Under the pieces are notes generated by a model. The model was not told where the DNA came from. It searched no databases and saw only the letters and a program-made list of their open reading frames with translations. Shown piece after piece: positions 33,606 through 44,400 of a DNA stretch of 64,000 nt. Each line of letters opens with the position of its first letter. The stretch's first letter is position 1. The stretch is from Onchocerca volvulus (Eukaryota; Nematoda; Chromadorea; Rhabditida; Onchocercidae): positions 15,888,554-15,952,553 of the forward strand of contig HG738138.1 of NCBI GenBank assembly GCA_000499405.2. The letters run 5' to 3'. The translations under genes were made by a program, and so were the position numbers.

Positions 33606-36600
33606 ATGACTTGGCAAAATAAACAATTTTTGGAAGTTTTACAATGTCCTGTGTTGGTTGTTGGAGTTGGTGGTATTGGTTGCGAATTATTGAAAAATTT
33701 AGCCTTGACTGGTTTTTCCAACATCGAAATTGTAAATTTTCAGATTTCTTTTATGACATTAGATTGTCTCAATTTTTTGCATATTATGGGATGATTTGGA
33801 TAATTCAAAATGTCATCAGATATTGAGATAGGAGAACTAAATAGGTAAAAACGAATGAATTTCCAACCAATATATTTATTAATTGATTAAGCAGTATGAA
33901 ATACACTTTTTCAAGCTGAGATTATTTCTCTGGACTTCCGAAAGTTCATCCGGGTTTTTATTTAATTATTCTGAAAATTTTGGGATATGATAATGTAGGA
34001 ATTATATGTGAATAAGAATTAATGTGGTTTTTCTTTTTCCTTCTATAGATTGAATATTGTATTTCTTCATCCAGTCTTTATAAGCACTTCTCTACTGTAA
34101 AATTGTCATTATTTTTAGATTGATTTGGATACAATTGATGTAAGCAATTTGAATCGACAGTTCTTATTTCGTCGTGAACATGTTGGTAAACCAAAGGCAA
34201 TCATTGCCGCAGAAGCAGTGCGATCATTCGCTCCTAATGTGAAAATTGTTTGCTATCATGACTCGGTGTTGAAGTATGTTGTCTATTTTCAAGTAGTATT
34301 TCTCAAATATAACCATTGCTGAATAATTTAAATACTAGGTTGTAAAAGCAATTTGACAGGTTTGTATCACATAGTTTTTAAAAGGCTTTTGCAAATAGTA
34401 TCTGTTGGGAATCTTCGGAAACTTCTTAGGAAATATGTTGGGGAATGACCTTTTTGTTGCGGTCAGTTCGTATAATTAACCGACAAGTGCGGAAGAGTCG
34501 ACAGTAAATATTTAATCGAGTATTAATTAAAGAAAAATTCAGAAACAGTACAGACTTAATATTATGGCGCTATTAGTAAAATAAAAATGGATTTGAAGGA
34601 AGCGGACGTGGAGGAAATCGGGCTGCTTCTTGTCGGATCCAAAGGAATAATGACTCCTGTTAATACAAAAACTTTTTTTTGGGAAAAAAAGGGAAGGTTT
34701 ATATTGGATAGAGATCGGCATCATTGTACGAAGGAATAATAACATGAGCATAAGTAACAATGTCTCACTATAAAGCTATGGCTAGGAGTGGGAGACAAAG
34801 ATGAGGGTTACATATGTACTTAGTAATGGGATGAAAGATGAAATTTATAGATGATGAATCACGATTAATATAGTAATTGATTATTGAATATATGTGTGCT
34901 ATAATTCGTTTCGATTTCCCGAGAACAGTGCCGAATATTCCATAATTTTAAGGTGTAGTTTCAAAAATCCGTAGAATGTTTTAAAAAATTGTGATTTGCT
35001 ATCATGTTCGGTACTGAAATATGTTATCTGTTTTCATACATTATCTTTCAAATATAACTGTCGTGAGCATTCTAGATAACAGACTATAAGAACAATTGAT
35101 GGCGTGATCTCTTTTGAAAAATCTTTGCATATAATATCTCGTTGTGCTGAATATTTCATAATTTTAAGAAATTTTTATTGTTTGTGGAGAAATGTGTGAT
35201 TTTAAGAATCTATATAACACTTTCAGGGAAGAGTATGGTGTCGATTTTTTTCAGAAATTCACAGTGGTTCTTAGTGCACTGGATAACATAGGTAGGTAAA
35301 ATTAAGGCACTTAAAAATATCTAAAATTTTCAAGATTTCTTCTACTTTTAAATGACAAAATACATTCGATTCTCTTACCACTGGAAGTGATTTTCTTCAG
35401 ATGAATGCGAAAAAATTTGGTTATTTTTAAATTTTTGAAATTTTTCCTATTTCAGCTGCACGAAATCATATCAATCGACTTTGCTTAGCAGCTCGAGTAC
35501 CTTTAATTGAAAGCGGTTCTTCCGGTTATTTGGGGCATGCAAGTTTATTCATGTTTATTTCATATATTCGTTAGTGAAATAGTTAGATATCGTTTGATTC
35601 TCAAACATTTTAGCATGAAAAGTGGGTTAAAACTGTCTTAAATTTAGGTTCGTCCAATAATTCGTGATTATACCGAATGTTATGAATGTAATCCAAAGAC
35701 AGTGCAAAAAACCTATCCTGGATGTACAATCCGTAACACACCGTCGGAGCATATTCACTGTATTGTTTGGGCAAAACATCTTTTTAAGTGCGCATTTCTT
35801 CAATTTTTAATCTCATTGATAATTATATGGAGATCGTGTAGAACATTTTTTTAATTCCATATGTGGATTAGTACATGATTACACGTTATTAATTGATGAA
35901 GATTTCTGCGATTTTAAGAATGACACCAAATGATATGATAATCAAAATAAAACAGTGCGTAATTTTCGTTTTTAGTCAACTTTTCGGTGAGCCGGATGAC
36001 GAAGATGAAGTGTCTCCGGATTTCACAGATGAAGAGAACTTAGATGGTGCGAATACAAATAGTGATAAAAAAAATGGAAATCCAGCTCTCAGTACAGGAA
36101 AGAAAACTGAAGGTAGTCCATCCATACATGGCGATAGTGATGGATTTTTGAACAGAATCAATACACGAAAATGGGCTGCTGAAAATGGTTACGATCCAAA
36201 AATTCTTTTTAAAAAAGTTTGTTTCCATTAAATTCTCTTAGTCATTTATGAACTTGTTAGCGCTTCTAATTTTATGCAAATAGATATTTGCCAATTAAAT
36301 AAGGAACATTCGAATTTTAATTTTTATATTTCGATCATAATTGCGGATTTTATTTTTGAAAATGATTTTCAATTTCTACATGTTCTATAAATCATATTTC
36401 AGTTCTTTCATGATGATATCAATTACCTTTTGAGCATGACGAATTTGTGGAAGCAAAGAAGGAAACCATTTCCATTAGATTGGGATAATCTTCCGAACGA
36501 AAGTAAGCTTTTTCAATACTGCAAATATCTTCCGCAACTTCAAGTTAATGTGTCATTCAGTTCTTACAGAACAGTCAAAAATCCAGTCGATCATTTAGAT

Positions 36601-37303
36601 CTCGTAATCCAGAATTCACCATCTTGAATTGATTCCAAAAAATGAAGATTCAAAACTTTGAATATAATTAAAATGAGATACTCGAAAAAAAAAAAAAGTA
36701 TGCTGCTTTCGAGAACTGCTGTCTGCTATTATTTGATGATTTAAAAATTCCATAATGCAGATGCGAGTTCAAGCAGCAGCGAACCAGACGCGGAACTTTG
36801 GACAGTTATGCAGTGTAAGATCGAATTTGAAACTACAGTTTCTACATTGAGCAAACATGTTAAGGATGGATCAGTGTTGTCATGGGACAAGGTTTCTTTC
36901 ATTTTATTAAAATATATTAAAGAGAAAAAATATAAAATATATTGCGATGTATAAACCTTTTGCTTAGTAAGTCAGTACGTGTTTGTAATTTGTTAAATGT
37001 GTATTATTCCAGATTTCTTTCAATTTATTTAGAAAATGGAAGATTGGTATCAAATCTTGTGTTACACATATCTTTCCTTCAGGATGACGATCCAGCTATG
37101 CATTTTGTAGCAGCATGTGCAAATCTTCGTGCCCATATTTTTAGCATTCCTTTAAAAACGCTTTTCGATATAAAATGCAAGTTTTTAGAAGGAATTTTGG
37201 CAATATTTTGATTTCGAAATTGTAACAAATTTTAATTTATATATCTATCAAAGTATATTTGTAAATAAGCGGACAAGTTGGCGAGTGTATCTGAATTTAG
37301 ATT

Positions 37304-37357
<54 letters not shown>

Positions 37358-38992
37358 GAAACTCTCTGAATAATTATTTAGCCATCTTGAAAAGACGATG
37401 AGAATTTGCTGATTCTTAGGACTGATTGAAGAAGAAAAGAGAGAAATGAAGTTCAGAATATTGTGTTTGAAATTCCCGAAAGCAAGTCATTTATTTTTTT
37501 TTACAGCGATGGCAGGCAATATTATACCAGCTATTGCTACTACAAATGCTATAGTAGCGGGAATGATTGTTACTGAAGCACTAAAAGTTGTTTTCGGCGC
37601 GAAAAACAAGTTGCGAAATGTTAGTTTTCATTCATTATTATAAAAGTATTCTCTGATTCCATTGCTTTATTAATCAGTTCATCCATTCCTAAACCCATAT
37701 ATTGCTAGAATCATCTAGTAGTTTTGCTATATATGTCCAGTGAAAATACATTCTAGACAAATGAAAGACTTTAATTTACACAAATAAAATATCAAGTTGT
37801 CGGAATTCATTGTAATTGTGAAACTAGGGGGTTTTCATTATTTAAACTTGACTGAAATGGATAAAATTTTTTTCCAGGTTTTCATAAAACCAAAGCCAAA
37901 TCCACGTGGCAAAATTTTAACTGAGGAAGTGCCTTCTAAACCTAATCAACAGTGTTATGTTTGTTCGGAACGACGAGAAATAACGTTGAAATTAAATGTT
38001 AAATCGACTACTGTTCATTCGTTGGAAAATAAATTTTTAAAGGGAATTTTGCATATGGTAGCACCTGATGTTATGATTTCTCTAACTGGCAATATAGTTA
38101 TTTCGAGTGAAGAAGGTGAAACTAAAGGTGAGAATTAATTTTGCTTTTTTGCAAGTAATAGCTTTTTCCCTTTCTTCCTAAAAAATAATCAAACGCTTCC
38201 TTATCTTCAACAGTATTGATATTTTCCCAGAAAATTTTAAAAGTATAAATATATGTCGTATGCAAATGTTGACACAAATTTTACTAATATCGATAATAAA
38301 GATAGTGAAGTTTTCATAAGATCGATTATGAAGAAGTTATTTCGACATTTATACTAGGGACTCGTTTATACTCTTTGTTGTCTAAAGCTTCATGGAATTG
38401 TAAATTAGAATGATAGCCACGCGACTGCTTAAAATTTTTTCATAAAGGATATTTTTCCTTTTCAACTATTTTTTTTTTTTTTTTTTTAGCTATTAGTGAA
38501 CGGATTTTGGAAAAAGTCGGTGTCATTCACGGTTGCATCTTAGAGTGCGATGATTTCTTGCAAAGATTGGAACTTCGGATCCGTATTGAACACAACAATG
38601 AGCTGAAGGCTGATGAATTTTTGATAGCAAAGGACACTGATGCCACTGCAATAAATGGTTAGTTTGATTTGCATTTTGCTGGAATTTGGATGAAATATGG
38701 GAAGTTCCTTAGCTTTCAAATATTCCAGTAAGTATTCTTAAAGTTTTATTAATGAATACACAGTTGCTTTGATTTGTTGCAGTTGAAAAAAAAACTTTTT
38801 TTAGTCTATGAGAAGTGCGAAAAATGTATGTATCGGACAGTTTTTCAATTATAGATTGATTTTTTATTTTTACTTTTTACAGGACAAGAAGAAGGGAAAC
38901 AAGGGAATAGAATAAAACGGTCTTTATCCGAGGCAATTGATGAATGTTCACCAGTTAAAATTCGAAGAAGTGATGGCGAGATTAATTTATAG
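33606..38992 (+). CDS. uba-2: SUMO-activating enzyme subunit 2 (UBA2/SAE2), 13 exons, 591 aa
   Basis: Catalytic subunit of the SUMO E1: adenylates SUMO with its AOS1 partner and carries it as a thioester. Exons: 33606-33731, 34119-34273, 35227-35291, 35456-35538, 35648-35787, 35976-36216, 36403-36502, 36761-36891, 37083-37176, 37507-37619, 37878-38127, 38490-38657, 38883-38992. Visible landmarks: nucleotide loop GVGGIG at residues 20-25, [16 protein letters not shown], zinc cysteines C154/C157 (CYEC) paired with a later CYVC, the active-site cysteine in PGCTIRNTP (C169), and [14 protein letters not shown] after it. A ubiquitin-like domain with ISSEEGE follows and the tail is basic ([22 protein letters not shown]). 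The length is close to other UBA2 proteins. Two introns, after exons 4 and 9, begin with GC, and the frame allows no GT alternative. AATAAA at 39315-39320. Confidence 0.95.
34244..34420 (+). repeat. First copy of a duplicated exon-end/intron segment in UBA2 intron 2
   Basis: The last ~30 bp of exon 2 and the first ~145 bp of intron 2 are repeated, diverged, at about 34986-35150. Matching blocks include ttgctatcatg, tcaaatataac and a later cttttgcaaatagtatct. Confidence 0.75.
34986..35150 (+). repeat. Second, diverged copy of the UBA2 exon-end/intron segment
   Basis: Copy of 34244-34420. The splice donor of the original (gaa before gtatgt) is changed here to gaaatatgtt, so the GT is lost and the copy should not act as a donor. 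Confidence 0.75.
37306..37356. repeat. Poly-T tract (51 T) in UBA2 intron 9
   Basis: Homopolymer run in the GC-AG intron between exons 9 and 10. Confidence 0.95.
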
Positions 38993-41400
38993 TTTAAATT
39001 GTATTATTGAAAAATTTCGTCGGTTTTGTTATGTTGTCTGTTTTAATTATTTACTTTTTAAAATCTTTGTTTTTTCTCACATTTTCACTCAATTTTTCTT
39101 TTTTTTTTTTTTTTTTGAAAGATTCTAGCCCTGATACGCAATTTATTTCAGAATTGAAACAGAAAAAATTTTTAAAAAAAAAGAAATATTCATTCTTGCT
39201 CCTTCAAAATTTCTAGGCAAATGCTTCGGTGCATTTTTCTTTTCCATTTTTCCTTTATTTATTCTTTCCTGCATTGGAATATTTAGACAATGTTAAATTA
39301 ATGAGAACTGTATGAATAAATTATTTGTACATTGAAGTCAAGTTCACCTTATTAAAAAGTATGATTTAATAATAAGGTATATTTTACTTTTACATTTCGT
39401 AATGTAATTTATTGTTTCCATAAATTTTCGATATATTCTTCATCTATACTGACTCTCCAATCCAGGTGCATTTATGTGATGCCAGTGTCTCAAATTTCAT
39501 TAGTTAGGGTAATGTAATCATAGTTAGTGGGGAGTGATATACATTATTTCCGATGATGTTAGTCGCGGGTGATATCATCTTGACTTCTCTGCCGTCATTA
39601 CTACTATCACATTGCTAACCGAATATACATCATTAAAAAAGATGTACGGATTAAATTTCTATTCGCTTTATTTTTATATTTCGCAATTATCTACCGCTTC
39701 GTTACCGAGAGATCGGAAATTGTGCAGTGAGTATACCGAGAAATTACCACTAGAGAACTTCTCAAAGCTTAATCATTGTTTCTTCTTTTCTCCCCTTTTC
39801 TCTTTTTAATTGATTTCTTTTTCAAATTCAGATTAGTATTCGTATGATATTCAAGTCACCCAGTCCCTTAGCCACTGCTCTCTAATTCAGTTCAATTCCT
39901 CGATCGTCTCTACTACAGCTAGGCGATCGACTGCAAGCAAGAAACATCCAACTCTTCCTTCCTTTAACGTTGACGAAGAATCAACCCTCCATCAATCGAT
40001 AAAACCTTTCTCACCAAGATTCGTTTGCGCTGTAATATAAAAAACTTTCTCGACAGTCAATAAATGATAAATGGTACTTTTAATTCACGCTCAGTGATAG
40101 TATATCAATGTCTGATAATGATGGAAGGAGTGAAATGTCTTATAAAATAGCTCACCCACAGAGGTTGTTTTTAGATGGCCGAAAAGGAAAATGTTCAACC
40201 TGTGGCCATCTTTCGAAAACGTTTTATTGCGGAATGACTTTTTTTTGAAAAAAGTGTGTGAGCAGTACGAACTGAATATAGAAAATTTGACTGGACATAT
40301 AAATGCAAATTGGTCATTAAAACATAAAACATAAATTCATCCTATAACAATTTCAACTGAAAATATTTCGTGAATCTAAGTTATCAAAGCTCATTTTGTA
40401 CCCCCTGTGATGGGTATCATGAAATCCTAATGGATTTTTCCATACTTCATATTTGGCTCATTTAGAATTAATTAAATTCCAATTCTAACTCAAAATCCAA
40501 ATGAAACTGAATGATATTTAACTCAAAATCCAAATATCATTCAATTCCATTCTCACAAGGAACAATGATAATAAATGTATTTTACATCGGCAAGTCACTT
40601 CAATGATAACAGAAAAAGTAAACAGAATATATACAAAATTGTGTTAACAGAATATTATATGAATAAACGATTAAATATGGAAATTTCATTGAGCAAATTT
40701 GCATTCAAAGCATATGCAATGCAACCTTATACACACAAACAGATGAAGGAATTAATTTGCCGTTACTTTGCTAAATATCGAACTAAAATCATTACGACCA
40801 TTTTCATGGATTACTATACCATGTCACAGTGATCCACTGAAAAAGTTGAAAACTAATCGTTCTAATATGTGCTATTACCTAAGGGCATTTTTCACTTATC
40901 TTTTAGCTTCTCATACACAAAGTAAAATCAGTAACTTGAGTAAAGACACTGTTTCAGAATTAATTTTGAAGTTTTTCAAAATAAAAAAAAAAAAGTAAAT
41001 CAAAAGTAATTCAGTATTTTAAAAAGAAAAAACATCAAAATTGATTGGAATTCCCGTGAAAAAACAAAAAGCGTTAGTTACTATATTCAGTTATACTATA
41101 ATAATACTGTAAATACATATAGAAAAATTAATGATACAATTCAATCTTTAATTTCCTTCTAAATGAGCCGTGATTTTTGTAAATAATTGATTAGTACGGA
41201 ATATACAAAACGATATTGTTCCACGTTTTTCACCAGACACATCCGTTGCTGTCGTAACATTGCCAGTGTCTTGCCGATATCCACACACTGAATAATTTAT
41301 TCTTTAGAAACTGATTTGCTATCAGTATGACCACTACTTGCAATAACTCAATTGACAATAGAGTTGAAATATATGCGTATGATTTCCACAAATAGTAAGG
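38993..41400. other. Region between the convergent 3' ends of UBA2 and the FERM-PTP gene
   Basis: It contains the UBA2 3' UTR (AATAAA at 39315-39320) and, on the other strand, a poly(A) signal for the phosphatase gene (TTTATT on the plus strand near 41299). Around 39840-40210 the DNA is less AT-rich and includes an 8-bp inverted repeat (agatggcc at 40173-40180, ggccatct at 40204-40211). Short reading frames here lack family resemblance and splice context. Confidence 0.5.
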
Positions 41401-44400
41401 TCACAACTTGCAATCCTCGAGGATAATTCTAGATGATCGAGCAAATAGGTGAATACACCATGACAGGATTTCAATATCATCATTATTATTCTCATTACAA
41501 ATAATACATACCATATTATGCTCAATACAGTGAATCATCAGTTCTACAAGCAGGTAAACACCGGATTCATATGCACCTGTCAAGCAATGTATTATGGTTG
41601 GTGGTGCAACCACATCTACCATTGTTCCATTTTTTCTGGTAGATGGAAATTCTGATGATGAAGCATCAAAATGGCTATAATTGATAATTTGCTATAATTG
41701 ATAAATCTAAATTTAAATTTTTCATCATATATAAATAATATCATTTTTAGCCATAATCAACAATATATTTAAGTCACAATTTTGTGACTTGCAATGATTT
41801 CTGTAAAATTTATATCTTTTGATTAATTCCAGCATAAAAAGATTACCTGGAAGGTGAATAATGTAATGCATGATTGACCATATGCAATCGTTTTTTACAC
41901 CAATTGTAATAACCGAAATCAGTTTGTTGTGTTCTACTTCGATTTGCTGGATTCGTTAAATTTAGCTACAAAATATTTTTCTGAAAATTTTTTCAAAAAT
42001 TTTCTTAAAAAAATTTTTATCATTGGGGAAATTATAGAGAAAATTCAGTAAACTTACATGATAATTATTTTGTTTTTTTCTGAATTCTGCTACCATTCCG
42101 GAATTCGCTTCCTTCAACTGCTCATTTTCCAAATGTCGTCGAACACTATTTACAGCATCCATGAATGCTAAAGATTGGAAATTGGAATAATACGTGAAAA
42201 CTTTTGGCTTTCTTTTGGCATTTTTCTACCAAAGTAATGACCAATAAAGTCTATTAAGGCTAGGAATGCGATAATTATAATTCAAACGGTTATTGTCAAT
42301 ATCAAAAACCTCTAGAAAATTGATGTGTAAAATGCCATCACAGTAAGCTATTTTCCGTGAATAACAGAATAAACTTACCGAGGAAGGATTCTTCACTCGG
42401 TGGTATCCTACCACTTTCCCAATCCATCAATCTCAGATGATAAATAGTTCGTCGTTCACCATTTGTATTGTGTTTTAGTTGAAGCATCATTGTCATCTGA
42501 TGTTTACTTGCCGTACTCGAAAGTAACGTCAGTGAATGATTTGATAACCGTAATTTTTCCATTATTTTCTGTGGCCAATAAATAGGTACTGCGGTATTTT
42601 TAACGTCCTAAAAGCATATTTTGATAATTGAAAAGTAAATAGACAAAAGTTCACTTCTATTTGCTTATCAAATTACTTCATATCAAGTAAATCGATCTAT
42701 TTGTTATATGCTATCAATGTTTTCTTCCATGCTTCCTTTAAATCTCATCTGCTCACATTTCATATCATTCATCGGAATTTACAAATAAGTTTAGGACACA
42801 GAAATTTGACCTTAGAGTGTCCTTTTTGGAACATTAATTGACTTTTTCTGAAATATTAGTTAACTTTACAAGAACTGTCTTCCTATTTATGATAACCTTC
42901 ACAAACAATTTTATATCGATTATCTTTCCCACTCAGTGGCATCAAATCGTTTATCTCTCGCGATCAGCAACGCTGGATTTTTTATTCGGATAAAATAATG
43001 TTTGACAGAATCAGGAAAATCCTTCCTTACTTGTGCATCACAAAGCATGACGATGAGTTGTGAGCCGGATTCCCAAATCATCTGCCAGAAATCTTCGATG
43101 GTATTCGGAAGTGGGGCCTGTGTCAATATATACCTCAAAATCCGGTTACCGACTGGAATCTGTGAAAATATAATTTAATAAGAGCAAGTTTTTGTAATTT
43201 TATAAATTTTATAAATCTCCTGTAGTCGAATTACCTGAATATTTGAAGCATTGATATAGCCTGTTGGATTGGATTGCTTTGAGTGCAACATAATTCGTGT
43301 ATCTTCATATGGTACTATCGATCGTGTACGATTTCGTTTCTGAAATTGATCAATTTCTTGTAAATTTGTCGAATTCGAACTCGAAAAAATTCGAAATTTC
43401 TAATTATTTCTACTGGCAAAAATAGAAATAGCCTTGCAATATATTTTTCTTCAAAGATCATACCTTGAAGCCAAAATCTTAAGCAATTAGTGCCCAAATA
43501 AATTGTCTCAAAGTCTAATAAATATTTGAAAGATGAGCCAAGAAAAACACTGAAAAACTCAGTCTTCCCATATTTACTGTCATCTCTTCCCATCCTAACT
43601 AAATTAATTCGAAAAATTGCACCATATTTTCAGGTTTTTGACTCGTAGACACACCAGCAGACATACGTCGATTTGGAATTACGGCAAATTCTTCATCTAA
43701 AACATCATCAGCTGCCAATTTCGCCAAAAGTCTCTTCAACTGCAAAAAAGACTTTTCTATCTACTATGTTCAATATTTCAGACGCCTAAAACACGTACAA
43801 TACGATTACTTATTATATTATGGCTTACGTGAAGTATTTCCAATTTTCGAAAGATAATGCTATGCTCATGGCATAGCTCTTCAAAATAATACTAAAGTAA
43901 TCATCGCTTATTCAATTACTATTAATAATGACATTTGTTATGAACCATGACCTTATTTTGGAATAAAGCATTTACCGCTCCTAAAATGATTGTTTACTTT
44001 AATTAACTCACAGTCTGATCATTAGTTGGAATTGACAGCCGGTCATTCATTGGTACCGCATCTAGCAAATCAATAAAATGTTCACGAGAATTTATGACAT
44101 GATGCTGCAGTACACCATTCAGCATTACGTGTCGCAAGGAAGACGATTGTGATATCTCCTCGACTGATTCAATCATGCTGAATTTTCGATCAGCCAGTGA
44201 TTCTTCGTTTTGAATAAAATCCTTCAAAAACTTATTAATCAATTATACGTGGAACGTTAAAAAGTAACCAATGTCTCGGAAATAGATTTATTGATTAGTT
44301 GTAGATTTCAATTAAAACCAATTATTTTGAACGTCAGAGGAATTCTCATATAACGTTTGACACAACAATGTGGACATATCTGTCGGTCATTTGTCACAGT

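Noticed and set aside
35976..36228. Minus-strand open frames opposite UBA2 exon 6
   Set aside because: Shadows of a well-supported coding exon.
41334..41525. Overlapping minus-strand frame near the PTP C-terminus as the true end
   Set aside because: The main frame reads on from the catalytic loop into a helix-like segment and stops at 41401; the other frame has no link to it. A +1-frame remnant resembling the last PTP helix was noted but is too weak to claim.
41637..41676. Apparent one-base frameshift before the PTP catalytic loop
   Set aside because: It disappears if the upstream acceptor (exon start 41692) is used in place of the one at 41675, so no indel is needed there.
42920..43030. 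Read-through of 39 codons after the PTP exon at 43031
   Set aside because: A consensus donor (CAA before gtaagg) ends the exon; the extension stops soon and does not match the family.
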